Positions 36,530 to 47,200 of a DNA stretch of 64,000 nucleotides are shown here, in pieces. The position numbers and the translations under genes are program-made. Source of the DNA: Ancylothrix sp. D3o (GTDB lineage: Bacteria > Cyanobacteriota > Cyanobacteriia > Cyanobacteriales > Oscillatoriaceae); the NCBI RefSeq assembly GCF_025370775.1, contig NZ_JAMXEX010000001.1, positions 248,001 to 312,000 on the forward strand. The letters run 5' to 3'. The notes below the pieces were generated by a model. The model was not told the DNA's origin and did not search any database. It saw only the letters and a list, made by a program, of their open reading frames with translations. Positions within the stretch are counted from its first letter, which is position 1. Each line of letters begins with the position of its first letter.

Positions 36530-37912
36530 ATGACAGAATATTTAGATTTACAGCGGTTTTACCGAGCTTGCAACCCGTCTAAAACGCTTGATCTCAAAAA
36601 TCCCGAAGATCGTAAGTATTACATCGATTTTTCGGCGGTACGCGGCGGTAACATGATTCGAGAGTTGGGCCGGACTATCTCGCTTTTGGCTGGTGATGAT
36701 CCCACTTGTCAGCTTTTTACCGGCCACATCGGTTGCGGCAAATCAACGGAGTTGCTCAGGCTTAAGGATGAGTTAGAGCAAAAAAACTTTCATGTGGTTT
36801 ATTTTGAGTCTTCTCAGGGTTTGGATATGGCGGATGTGGATATCAGCGATATTTTGCTGGCCATTACTCGTCAAGTTAGCGAAAGTCTCGAAAAAATCGA
36901 CATTTCTTTACAACCAAAGGGTTTTAAGGCTTTGCTCAAAGGTGCGGCGGATCTCTTACAAACCCCTATTGAGTTAAAGGCTCAGGCCGAAATTCCTCTT
37001 GTCGGGACGGTTAGTGCCGGTGAGGGTGAGTTGGGTTTTTCTTTGCCTGGGGGAATTGGCAAAATTACCGCGAAAACCAAGGAAAGCCCCCAACTACGCT
37101 CACAGTTACGTCAATATCTCGAACCGCGTACCAATAATATCTTGGAAGCGATTAATAAGGAGTTGATCGAACCGGCTACTCTCACCCTCAAACAACGGGG
37201 TAAGCAAGGTTTGGTGGTAATTGTTGATAATCTTGACCGCGTAGACAATCATCCTAATTCTACGGGCCGCTCTCAGCCAGAGTATTTGTTTGTCGAGCGT
37301 GGCGAGCAATTGCGAAAAATTAATTGCCATTTGGTTTATACGATTCCTTTGGAGTTAATTTTTTCTAATGAGTTAGGCCGGCTTACGAGTCGCTTTGGCA
37401 TTAAGCCTAAAGTTTTGCCAATGGTGCCGGTGCGTCGTCGAGATGGTTCAGATAATCAAGCGGGGATGGCGCTTTTGCGCTGCATGGTTCTGGCGCGAGC
37501 TTTTCCTGACGTGATGGAGCAATCTCGTTTTGAGTTGATTGAGCAAGTTTTTGATCACTCAGACACTCTCGACCGGCTTTGTCGTGTTAGTGGTGGTCAT
37601 GTGCGAAATTTGCTCAGGCTGCTCTACAGTTGTTTGCAGCGTCAAGACCCCCCCATCTCGCGCGAATGTCTCGAAAACGTGATTAAAGAAGACCGCGACG
37701 ACTTGATAGGCCCGATCACTGCTGATGAGTGGGAGTTGCTTTTGCAGGCGGTGCGCCAGCAAACCGTCCGGGGAGACGAGGATTACAAAAGCCTGCTTTA
37801 CAGTATGTTTTTGTTTGAATACCGCGATGATACGGGCCGGTGGTTTGATATCAACCCGGCTCTAGCAGAAGCCGAACAGTTTAAAGTTTGGCAACGGCAA
37901 TTGCTTTCCTAG
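36530..37912 (+). CDS. P-loop ATPase of unknown role (AAA/STAND-like)
   Basis: A 460-residue ATPase. Walker A is GHIGCGKST (65-73, lysine 71) and Walker B is VVIVDNLDRV (229-238). The middle region (120-200) includes an ISDILLAITRQ helix and a Gly/Leu-rich stretch that resembles an amphipathic segment (KALLKGAADLLQTPIEL). The end is helical with a probable winged-helix-like unit. The family is common in cyanobacteria near genes with CHAT, TPR or WD40 domains and is suspected to take part in signalling or conflict systems. The next gene at 38077 is its likely partner. Confidence 0.75.
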   Translation: MTEYLDLQRFYRACNPSKTLDLKNPEDRKYYIDFSAVRGGNMIRELGRTISLLAGDDPTCQLFTGHIGCGKSTELLRLKDELEQKNFHVVYFESSQGLDMADVDISDILLAITRQVSESLEKIDISLQPKGFKALLKGAADLLQTPIELKAQAEIPLVGTVSAGEGELGFSLPGGIGKITAKTKESPQLRSQLRQYLEPRTNNILEAINKELIEPATLTLKQRGKQGLVVIVDNLDRVDNHPNSTGRSQPEYLFVERGEQLRKINCHLVYTIPLELIFSNELGRLTSRFGIKPKVLPMVPVRRRDGSDNQAGMALLRCMVLARAFPDVMEQSRFELIEQVFDHSDTLDRLCRVSGGHVRNLLRLLYSCLQRQDPPISRECLENVIKEDRDDLIGPITADEWELLLQAVRQQTVRGDEDYKSLLYSMFLFEYRDDTGRWFDINPALAEAEQFKVWQRQLLS

Positions 37913-38076
37913 TCTAGGTTCTATAGGGGCCGGTTGAGCTAAATCTAAATGTTTTGGCGTTTGGCTTGATTACACCGGCCCTTTCTTCTTTGCCCTCAAA
38001 AATATATTTAAAGATAGTGGCGCACGTTGTTACTTTAATGCTTGAATAGAATCGAAGATTATTTTCCCGCCTCGTC

Positions 38077-38511
38077 ATGCGAGCCTCCTTAAATACGCTA
38101 GTGCGGGCGCTCGAGCAGTCTCAAGGCGAATTTTCTTTAGTTTTGGTGCGCTGCAATAATCTGGATTTACGAAACCAGATTCTTGAATCTGTGCGAACTG
38201 CCTGCAACTTTAAAATTCAAGAGATTGTTTTAGACCCTTCTGCAAAAACCCTTTATACAACAATTGTAAATGAACTGGCTTCCAACTATCCGCAAGCTTT
38301 GATGGTCGTGGGTTTAGAATCGGTGATTGCAAGACATGAGGTTCTTAAAGCTGCTAATTTGGTGAGGGAAAAATTCCGCGAGTTTCCTTTTCCTGTTGTG
38401 TTGTGGGTCACTAATGAAGTTCTCGAAAAGCTGATTCGTCACGTTCCTGATTTTAAAAATTGGGCTTCTATTTCGATTAAATTTGATGAACCTACGGACT
38501 TTCTTGATTAA
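38077..38511 (+). CDS. Solitary copy of a domain usually fused to TPR or AAA regions
   Basis: A 144-residue protein with motifs FSLVLVRCNNLDLR, ALMVVGLESVIA and FPFPVVLWVTNEVLEKLIR. In my memory of cyanobacterial proteins this block begins larger signalling proteins with ATPase, TPR or CHAT parts; here it ends after FDEPTDFLD. The alternating helix-strand pattern with a hydrophobic LVLVRC strand resembles a degraded P-loop domain without a Walker A. It follows the ATPase gene by 165 bases. Either a domain split or a truncation, since no C-terminal part is found downstream. Confidence 0.62.
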   Translation: MRASLNTLVRALEQSQGEFSLVLVRCNNLDLRNQILESVRTACNFKIQEIVLDPSAKTLYTTIVNELASNYPQALMVVGLESVIARHEVLKAANLVREKFREFPFPVVLWVTNEVLEKLIRHVPDFKNWASISIKFDEPTDFLD

Positions 38512-38826
38512 TTTTTAGTCTAAATTCCTGATATTTACCCACCTTTCTAGTTACCTTATCAGGGCTTTAGATACCCCCAACTCTATGCTTAATAAGCTTT
38601 AATTTCTACCTTTGCCCCGTTTTTTTTGGCAGGCGGATTTTAACGTGCTGACGTTCTAGCTGGCATCGAAAGTATGTTTCTTGCCGCTCTCAGTAGTTTA
38701 GCAATTAAATAACAGCATCATCAACAAGAGGAATAAACTTTAAGCGAAGCCAAACAATTAGAGTTTGTGCAAAAGTGGCGAGGTTTTTTTAATAACAGAC
38801 GAATAGGGAAATTTGGCGGGTTTTTA

Positions 38827-38855
38827 TTGACAAAATTATGAACTCGTGGTATTGC
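38827..38855 (+). promoter_or_regulatory. Sigma70-like promoter upstream of desB
   Basis: TTGACA (38827-38832), 17-base spacer, TATTGC (38850-38855). The leader would be about 190 bases. The rest of the 542-base gap 38512-39053 holds nothing else that I can support. Confidence 0.5.
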
Positions 38856-39053
38856 AGATTATCAGCCGCTTGGGACGAAAGGGCCAGAAAAGTTTTTCTC
38901 TATAAAAATAATAGAAACAACCCGCAGTGGAAGGTTGTACTACGGGTTTGACTACCCCGGATGATTGCAAAAAATCTGAGGCGGGGGTATTTACAAGGAC
39001 TCGGAGAGCGGTAATATAAAGCACGTCTATTACATACAGGTAAAAGTAAAACT

Positions 39054-40142
39054 TTGGTCGCAATCAATAAAGTTGAGCAACAAAATGGGGACATAAAGGC
39101 AGGGACTCCTTTTTCTCCCGAACCTCCTTTTACCTTGCAGCAATTAAAAGCTGCTATTCCTGCACATTGTTTTGTGCCCTCCACTTGGAGATCGCTTTCT
39201 TATTTCTTTTTGGATATTGGTATTGTGGCCGGCCTCTATGCGGGGGCCCATTACCTAGACTCGTGGTTTGTTTGGCCCGTTTTTTGGCTGCTGGCCGGCA
39301 CGATGTTTTGGGCGTTGTTTGTAGTGGGCCATGACTGCGGACATGGTTCGTTTTCTCGGCTTAAATGGCTCAATAATTTGATCGGCCATTTGGCCCACAC
39401 TCCGATTTTAGTTCCTTTTCACGGTTGGCGGATCTCTCACCGCACTCACCACAACAACACCGGCAATATTGATACCGATGAAAGTTGGTATCCGGTGACT
39501 GAAAGCAAATATCGGCAGATGGCATGGTGGGAAAAGTTTCTCCGCTTTGAGCCGGTTTTGTTGTTTGCTTACCCGCTTTATTTGTTTCGTCGCTCTCCCG
39601 AACGTCCGGGCGCTTCCCATTTTATGCCGGATAGCCCTCTGTTTCGGCCTACAGAAAAATGGGATGTGATCACCAGTACAATTTGCTGTGCTTTGATGGT
39701 GGGCTTTTTAGGCTTTCTTACCTATCAAAACGGCTGGCTGTTCTTGTTGAAATACTATCTTGGCCCCTATCTTGTGTTTGTGGTTTGGTTGGACTTGGTG
39801 ACTTTCTTGCACCACACCGAACCCGATATTCCTTGGTATCGTGGCAAAGATTGGTATTTCCTCAAAGGTGCGCTTTCTACAATTGACCGAGATTATGGAG
39901 TGATCAATAATATCCACCACAATATCGGTACTCATGTAGCCCATCATATTTTTATCGGGATTCCTCACTATCACCTGAAAACGGCTACGGAAGCGCTTAA
40001 GCCGGTTTTGGGCGACTTCTACCGCTGTTCTAATCAGCCTATCTTGAAGGCTTTCTGGAACTCTTACCGTAGCTGTCATTTTGTCTCAGATCAAGGCGGA
40101 TTGGTTTACTATCGCTCCGAGTCTACCATCGATGTAAAGTGA
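39054..40142 (+). CDS. desB: Acyl-lipid omega-3 (delta-15) desaturase
   Basis: A 362-residue membrane di-iron desaturase that adds a double bond to membrane lipid acyl chains, important at low temperature. Three histidine boxes are intact: HDCGH (93-97), HRTHH (129-133) and HVAHH (294-298). The NNIHHNIGTHVAHH stretch and overall similarity fit omega-3 enzymes rather than delta-9 or delta-12. The frame between the stop at 39012 and the first box has no ATG, so the start is TTG 39054; the weak AGG before it suggests low or regulated translation. It uses reduced ferredoxin. Confidence 0.9.
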   Translation: MVAINKVEQQNGDIKAGTPFSPEPPFTLQQLKAAIPAHCFVPSTWRSLSYFFLDIGIVAGLYAGAHYLDSWFVWPVFWLLAGTMFWALFVVGHDCGHGSFSRLKWLNNLIGHLAHTPILVPFHGWRISHRTHHNNTGNIDTDESWYPVTESKYRQMAWWEKFLRFEPVLLFAYPLYLFRRSPERPGASHFMPDSPLFRPTEKWDVITSTICCALMVGFLGFLTYQNGWLFLLKYYLGPYLVFVVWLDLVTFLHHTEPDIPWYRGKDWYFLKGALSTIDRDYGVINNIHHNIGTHVAHHIFIGIPHYHLKTATEALKPVLGDFYRCSNQPILKAFWNSYRSCHFVSDQGGLVYYRSESTIDVK

Positions 40143-40235
40143 TGTTTATTCGCTTCTAATAGCTTTTGTTTGCCCGCCTACCCGGTGGGTTTTTTGTTGA
40201 TTATTTTGGCAAAAAGTCGGTGTGTTGGCTTTTCT

Positions 40236-40432
40236 TATTGCAGGTTAGGTTTCTTAGCTGCCATTAAAACGTTCATTAGGTCATCAAACAAATCATCAGA
40301 TTTTGGACAGTCAGACGTGATGACGATTTCCGCCTCTACTGCCTTTTTAATCAAATCAAGACAATATAAATTGTCGAGGGTGCTTATCTGTTTGATAATT
40401 TCGTCTGTTAATTCGAGTTAGGCTGGGTGCAT
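40236..40432 (-). pseudogene. Small unidentified coding remnant with an in-frame stop
   Basis: The minus strand reads ATG (40432), four codons, TAA (40418-40420), then 60 sense codons ending LMNVLMAAKKPNLQ at 40236. The stretch LELTDEIIKQISTLDNLYCL looks like real protein sequence. No other start is available. Possibly a relic of a small gene next to the broken gene at 40.5-42.9 kb. Confidence 0.4.
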
Positions 40433-40480
40433 GGTTTTTAGTAAATTGAAGGTTGTTAGGGTGTTTATCCTGTCGGTTGG

Positions 40481-42867
40481 TTAAAGCAAGGGCATGGAAA
40501 TCTCGACATAAATTGTTAAAACACTCGCTGCACTACCGCCGGTTATAAAAGATAAAACTCCATTGCTATTTATTCTGCTCTCGCCTGATCCTGTAACTAT
40601 TAATGGGACAGCAAACCGTCTGTTAAGCGATGGCCTAAAGTCTAAAGGTAAAGTCGTTATTGGATAATTTGTTACCCCATTAATTTGTACTGAGGATTGA
40701 ATTTGACCTACAATTTCAATTCACTAAGAAGGTACACTAAATACATAGAACCCAACTAGAGATGAGCTAATATGGCCAACAAATTTCAGGTCGAAATCCA
40801 GAAAACGGTTGAGGAACTAGAGCATCGGCTCGCACGGGCCACAACCGCAGCAGTATTTTAAACTAAATACCGAGATATTTCAAGAATTTTGAAACAAATT
40901 ATCTCAACGATATTCCAAAAAAATTAATTTAATAATTATGGATAATGGCAGCTTTCATAAAGCGATTGATTTAACAAGCGCCTGATAATGTGATTCCTAT
41001 ATATCTGCCTGCTTATAGTCCGGAGTTAAATCCCATTAAAAGATTGTGGGAATATGTAAAGCGAGACCTAAAATGGTCAAACTACTCCAGTTTAGATGAA
41101 CTCAAACAAAACGTCAATGTGATTCTGGAATCTCTCACAATTGAAGAGATTTTATCTGTTTGTGGTTGGGATTATATCCGGGACTCTATATTAAGTGCAA
41201 ATTCACAGTTAATTGGTAGACAATTTAGCTGAGAGGCTTGCAATATTGGTATTAATTGCGTTGGCAGCCGTGTTTACCGTGCTAACGGTATTACTATTAA
41301 TTGCATTTGCAGCCGTGTTTATAGTGCTAACTGTATTGGTATTAATTGCGTTGGCAGCCGTATTTACAGCGCTTACAGTGTTTGTATTGATGACATTGGT
41401 AGCCGTATTTACTACACTAGAAGTATTGCTGTTAATGCTACTAATGGCATTGTTTACGACGGTAGTAGTGTTTGCGTTTATATTTTGAATGCTGGAATTA
41501 TTGAGAGATATATTATTAACAGTATTTTGTGTCGTCATCTGGTTCTTTTGCTGTGGCAACTGTTGCATAATTGGCGACAAATCACAGGGCATTTCTTCAT
41601 CCTCTCTTTGTGGGGTGTTCCAAGGATCTGTTTTTTCCCATCTTTGTTTGAAAGGGTCATCTCCATTTATTTTGTAAGGGGGATAGAAATAATCTGGAAT
41701 AATTAAAGGGCTATCGGGATGAATTGCTCTTACATCTTTCCAAATATTCGGAATGGGTCTAAAGTTTACATTTGTCCATCTAAACCCATCCCCCCATAAA
41801 TATTGAGCAGGAGAATAGGGGTCATTGTTTGATGCTGCAAATAGATAAGGTTTTAGGTTTGGATTTTGACCCTGGAAATATAGTTTTTTTTACGCCTAAA
41901 TAAGACCAGCCATTAAAAATCAATTGCGTTCCTTTGTGAGGTCTACTGGGGCTGACAAAATTCTATAGCCCGTCTCTTCTTTAATGTCTAAAACGTAGGT
42001 GCTATATACTACATAAATTCTGGAAACACAACCGGCACCTACCCCATTATTTAGAGAGCCGTTAGGATAACTCAATTGAATAAATGCGCTTGTGGAAATC
42101 CCGCTTATTTCAAGCGTTGAAATTATCGAACCTGACCCCGGTGGGTAAGGTTGACCGGGTGGCGGTGCCGGTGGTAGGGGATTCTCTCTTTGTCCACCCT
42201 CTTTTTCAATAGGACGATCTACCTCTCTCTCTAAACTTCCCGGCCCGTCTAGTTGAGAATCTCTAATAATTGTTGGGTCTATCCAGTTAAGGATCGCTTT
42301 CCCTATTCCCCAACCAATTTGACCGGCCCCTCTACATTTAAAGGAATATGCTTGCGTATTGTCTGGTAGGCTAAAGGTGTGAGGTTCGTTTGCAGTAAGG
42401 GTTACAAGACTTCTGTACTCTACCAAGTTGGCAATATCTGAAAATTGCTGATAGCCTTCTTCATAAGCAGCCATAAAGAATGATATTGAATCATCTGCAC
42501 TTAATGAACACTTACCCCAAATATGCGTGCCGTTTTGAACCAGACTCGGATTGTTTGTTAATATCTCTAATAAGTTTACTTCTTGATGGGGTTTTCGATG
42601 AAATAGTGGCACGGAAAACTTATATTTTTTCTCTCCATTCAACCCTTCACTAAAATAAATTTCTAAAAGTTTGTGAGGGAAGTTTTCGGAAACTAAATTG
42701 TATTGATATTGCTCAATTTTCGTTTCGGAATAATAGGGCTTTTGTTCTGTAGATGCCGGTTTGGCAAACTTTAACTCTTGAATGCTAGGAAGCTTTGCAA
42801 ACAGCCTCATATCAAACAAATAACCCTCTAATGGGATGCTGTCTTTAATTGATGGAGTATAAAGCAA
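40481..42867 (-). pseudogene. Large unidentified gene broken by two compensating frameshifts and an IS630-type insertion
   Basis: Three pieces on the minus strand read as one protein. Piece 1 (42867-41920, 315 residues, MLYTPSIKDSIPLEGYLFDM) ends at a TGA. A patch of about 45 bases continues in another frame (GTQLIFNGWSYLGVKK), and after an eight-A run piece 2 resumes in the original frame (LYFQGQNPNLKPYLFAAS), leading into an Asn/Thr/Ala repeat region (units like NTVSTVNTAANAINT) to about 41225. The IS remnant follows, and piece 3 (40720-40481, beta-rich, ending TIYVEISMPLL) is the likely C-terminus. Piece 3 resembles the end domains of phage tail or fibre-like proteins, but I cannot identify the family. 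Confidence 0.6.
40772..41232 (+). pseudogene. IS630-family transposase remnant
   Basis: An N-terminal stretch (from ATG 40772, MANKFQVEIQKTVEELEH) is followed by an internally deleted, frame-broken middle (DNGSFHKA remains of the DDE domain) and an intact C-terminus: NVIPIYLPAYSPELNPIKRL, the DDE_3 end with the last catalytic glutamate in the ELNPIKRLWE region, to 41232. It is inserted within the minus-strand gene at 40481-42867. Terminal repeats and the TA duplication could not be fixed by eye. Confidence 0.75.
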
Positions 42868-43049
42868 AACCTCTTGATTGATGGAGGTAATCTCAGGGCT
42901 TAAATTTCTATTTAAAAAAAACCGGCTCTAATGGCATACTAACCCCCAAAGGCTTTAATAAGAGTCTGTTCTTTATTCAGGGTTTTGTTACGGCAAAATT
43001 GTAAATAAAGCCATCTAATAATCAAAGTCTAAAAAACCACCTTTTTTGT

Positions 43050-43106
43050 ATGAATATCGGTTATACCCGCGTTTCAACAGATGACCAAAGCCTCCCAAGT
43101 CCGTAA
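43050..43106 (+). pseudogene. Serine-recombinase N-terminal stub
   Basis: ATG 43050 starts MNIGYTRVSTDDQS, the diagnostic N-terminus of resolvase/invertase enzymes with the catalytic serine region, and then stops after LPSP at 43106. The rest of the recombinase is missing, so this is a relic of a mobile element. Confidence 0.65.
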
Positions 43107-43347
43107 GCTCAATAAAACGGCTAAGTCAAAATTGAAGGGTTCTATTAAAGGATCGCTCAAAGTCGGTACTGCTCCAAAGCAGTCAAACTCCTCTTTAAGG
43201 AATTGGTCAAGGAATGGAAGCGGTAATAACTTCCCCAAACTTCCCTTTATAAAAAACTACAAACCTGCACTCATACAAAGTGTCGGTTTTTTAGTTTCTG
43301 GGTTAACCTGGAATCTTAGCCTACTAGATAGAAGGGTGAAAAATTAA
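43081..43347 (+). CDS. Small basic protein of unknown function
   Basis: An 88-residue frame (MTKASQVRKLNKTAKSKLKG) overlapping the recombinase stub in another frame and ending directly at a strong terminator. The N-terminal half is rich in Lys/Ser, and a hydrophobic stretch (PALIQSVGFLVSGLTWNL) lies near the end. It may be a real gene or just relic sequence; the terminator is the main support. Confidence 0.35.
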   Translation: MTKASQVRKLNKTAKSKLKGSIKGSLKVGTAPKQSNSSLRNWSRNGSGNNFPKLPFIKNYKPALIQSVGFLVSGLTWNLSLLDRRVKN

Positions 43348-43371
43348 CGGGCTAATCAAGGCCCGTTTTTT
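43347..43371 (+). terminator. Rho-independent terminator
   Basis: ACGGGC (43347-43352) pairs with GCCCGT (43361-43366) over an 8-base loop, followed by a T-run. Confidence 0.75.
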
Positions 43372-43581
43372 GAGCGGGGGATAAAATCGCTAGACTAAAT
43401 AAAAAAATTGGTCAATTGCTAGATTCTTAATCTAAAAACTCACCCATTACCTATTACCATGACGATAATCTCTGTTGGTATGTAGTTGCGCTTGAGCGCT
43501 CTTTCACCTCAAGCACATACCATAAACAAAACAATTAGTCAACCTCTAAAACCTCATCTAAAATCCACGCATAAAATCGCT

Positions 43582-44169
43582 ATGTCACACTCCACAGATA
43601 TTGTCGCATTGGCTCGATTAATGGCAGCAGACTTCAGCAACCAAGCCCAAGCCTTTGAAAACCCGCCATTTTTTGCCCACATTCGCGTCTGTATGAGGCC
43701 GTTGCCGGTGGAACTGCTAGGAGGAATAAGCCTCTACGTCGAGCAAGCCTATGACTACATACTCAACCAACCTTATCGAGTTCGAGTCCTGCAAATAATC
43801 GCCGCCGGCGACCACATCGAAATCGAAAACTACGCCATCGAAAACGAACAAGAATTTTATGGCAACTCCCGCCAACCCGAAAAACTCAAAGCCCTAACAG
43901 CCGACCGGCTCAAACTTTTACCCGGATGTAAATTTATCACCCACTGGACAGGGAACGGATTTAAAGGCGAAGTCGAACCAGGCAAAGGCTGTATGGTATT
44001 CCGCAAAGGCAAAAATACCTATTTAGAAAGCAGTTTTGAAATAGACGAACACAAATTTATCAGCCATGATCGAGGACGCGACCCCGAAACCGATGAGCAT
44101 ATCTGGGGATCAGTAGCCGGCCCCTTTGAATTCATCCGTAAGGCCAGTTTTGCCCAAGAAGTCCATTAG
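43582..44169 (+). CDS. cpcT: Phycobilin lyase, CpcT/CpeT family
   Basis: A 195-residue protein from ATG 43582 (MSHSTDIVALARLMAADFSN), the normal family start; an upstream ATG at 43486 would add 32 atypical residues. The conserved YVEQAYDYILNQPYRVRVLQ and the HWTGNGFKGEVEPGKGC block identify the chromophore-binding beta-barrel. CpcT attaches phycocyanobilin to Cys-153 of the phycocyanin beta subunit. This supports a phycobilisome-bearing cyanobacterium. Related CpeT proteins act on phycoerythrin, and sequence by eye does not exclude that. Confidence 0.88.
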   Translation: MSHSTDIVALARLMAADFSNQAQAFENPPFFAHIRVCMRPLPVELLGGISLYVEQAYDYILNQPYRVRVLQIIAAGDHIEIENYAIENEQEFYGNSRQPEKLKALTADRLKLLPGCKFITHWTGNGFKGEVEPGKGCMVFRKGKNTYLESSFEIDEHKFISHDRGRDPETDEHIWGSVAGPFEFIRKASFAQEVH

Positions 44170-44205
44170 TCATTTGTCCCTAGTCCATAGTCATTTATCC
44201 TTAGT

Positions 44206-44261
44206 TATCGGTTAAATGACTCTTGACTCTTGACTCTGGACTCTTGACTCTGGACAAATGA
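44206..44261. repeat. Short tandem TTGACTCT/GGACTC repeat
   Basis: The gap between cpcT and sqdB contains three to four copies of CTTGACTCT(GGA) in a row around 44220-44255, a low-complexity array often seen between cyanobacterial genes. Confidence 0.5.
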
Positions 44262-44336
44262 CCAATCACAAATGGCAGATATGTCACAAGGTACACAAAG
44301 CTGGTACATTTAGCGAGTGTCAGCAAGCAAAAATAA

Positions 44337-45497
<1,161 letters not shown>

Positions 45498-45738
45498 ATA
45501 GCAACAAGCGCAAGAGGTAATTAAGAATTCTTGATTATCTCTTGTTGCCAAAAAGCCTCAAAAAACATTGATTTTATATCTGTGTTAATGTGTGGTTAAA
45601 AAACCTGTTTTTTTGAGAAAAGCTAGGAAACAGCACCCTCAAAAATTGACATAATCCCCATGCGTTGATCCTATTACTAATCTCGCTATTGTCCACACAA
45701 CAACTAAAAGAACCACTGACCACTGACCACTGACCTTT

Positions 45739-46872
45739 ATGCGAATTGCCTTATTTACAGAAACTTTTTTACCCAAAGTAGACGGAATTGTTACCCGACT
45801 GCGGCACACCGTCGAACAATTACAGCGGTGCGGTGATCAAGTCTTAATTTTCTGCCCAGAAGGAGGACTCACCGAATATAAAGGCGCAGAAATTCACGGC
45901 ATTTCGGGATATCCTTTGCCTTGGTATCCCGAATTAAAAATGGCATTTCCTCGGCCTTCAATTGGATTGGAACTGCAAAGATTTAAACCCGATATTGTTC
46001 ATGTTGTCAACCCAGCAATTTTAGGATTAGGCGGAATTTATTATGCAAAAACCATGCAAATTCCCCTTTTGGCTTCCTACCACACCCACTTGCCGCAATA
46101 CTTGCAACATTACGGCTGGGCAGTGCTGGAACCTTTACTCTGGGAATTGCTAAAAAATGCCCACAACCAAGCGGCACTCAATCTTTGCACGTCTACTGCA
46201 ATGGTAGAAGAATTATCGAGTCACGGCATCGAACGAGTTGATCTTTGGCAGCGCGGTGTTGATACCGAAACTTTTCACCCAAGTTTAGCCTCACACTCCA
46301 TGCGAGTGCGTTTGAGTCAAGGCAACCCCGACAATCCATTACTCTTATATGTAGGACGTTTAGGAGCAGAAAAAGAAATAGAAAGAATCAAGCCGGTGTT
46401 GGAAGCCATCCCCGGAGCCCGACTAGCCCTTGTTGGCGATGGGCCAAACCGCCAAGCTCTGCAAGAACACTTTGCCGGTACCCCCACCCATTTTGTCGGC
46501 TACCTCCAAGGAGTCGAACTCGCCACCGCCTACGCTTCCGCCGATGCCTTTATTTTTCCCTCACGCACAGAAACTTTAGGCTTAGTTTTGCTTGAAGCAA
46601 TGGCTGCCGGCTGTCCTGTTGTTGCCGCTCGGTCGGGAGGCATTCCCGATATCGTCACTGATGGTGTCAATGGCTATCTTTTTGATCCAACAGACGAAAC
46701 CGGCTCTATTACAGCCACCCAACGCCTGTTAGCTCATGCCAGCGAAAGGGAAACCTTAAGACAAAACGCCCGCCGAGAAGCAGAACGCTGGGGCTGGCCA
46801 GCCGCAACTGCCCAACTGCGCCGCTATTATCACCGAGTCATTGCTTGCTTAGAAATGTCCAACGCCGCTTAA
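45739..46872 (+). CDS. sqdX: Sulfoquinovosyl diacylglycerol synthase (GT4 glycosyltransferase)
   Basis: A 377-residue GT-B glycosyltransferase that moves sulfoquinovose to diacylglycerol. FLPKVDGIVTRLRHTVEQL opens the protein, SYHTHLPQYL follows in the acceptor domain, and PSRTETLGLVLLEAMAAGCP carries the EX7E-type donor motif. Location beside sqdB and length are as expected. Short CACTGAC tandem repeats precede the start (about 45713-45735). Confidence 0.93.
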   Translation: MRIALFTETFLPKVDGIVTRLRHTVEQLQRCGDQVLIFCPEGGLTEYKGAEIHGISGYPLPWYPELKMAFPRPSIGLELQRFKPDIVHVVNPAILGLGGIYYAKTMQIPLLASYHTHLPQYLQHYGWAVLEPLLWELLKNAHNQAALNLCTSTAMVEELSSHGIERVDLWQRGVDTETFHPSLASHSMRVRLSQGNPDNPLLLYVGRLGAEKEIERIKPVLEAIPGARLALVGDGPNRQALQEHFAGTPTHFVGYLQGVELATAYASADAFIFPSRTETLGLVLLEAMAAGCPVVAARSGGIPDIVTDGVNGYLFDPTDETGSITATQRLLAHASERETLRQNARREAERWGWPAATAQLRRYYHRVIACLEMSNAA

Positions 46873-47178
46873 TGATTTCAGGGGTGCAGTAACATCACAG
46901 CCGGCTCATAGATAAAAAAATAATAGCTACCAGGCCCTTCTTATTCCCATCTAACAATCCCGATGGCTTATATACTAAATGAACGGTAGTCGGAATTGAT
47001 AGATAGTGTTAAGTTGGTTTTCAAACCCCCAAGCGTCAAACTTCACCCACAAGATTATCTTAGGTAAAGTGCCTTCTCTATAAGTGTTACTCCCATGCGC
47101 CGGTGGCAAGTCTTGCCAACCCCAGCAAGGCTTAACTCGGCTCAAAGCCCTAGCATCTCTGTACCACTATGCGGCAAA

Positions 47179-47200
47179 ACGCAAATTATCAGCTTTGCGT
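47179..47200. other. Perfect hairpin in the cyclase leader
   Basis: ACGCAAA (47179-47185) and TTTGCGT (47194-47200) form a 7-bp stem. The whole 505-base gap 46873-47377 has several short complementary stretches but no riboswitch pattern I can name. Confidence 0.4.

Noticed and set aside
41213-41706. Plus-strand hydrophobic frames (VLIALAAVFTVLTV repeats)
   Set aside because: Antisense of the Asn/Thr/Ala repeat region of the broken minus-strand gene.
44206-44261. Tandem array considered as a CRISPR
   Set aside because: Units are about 10-16 bases with no unique spacers.
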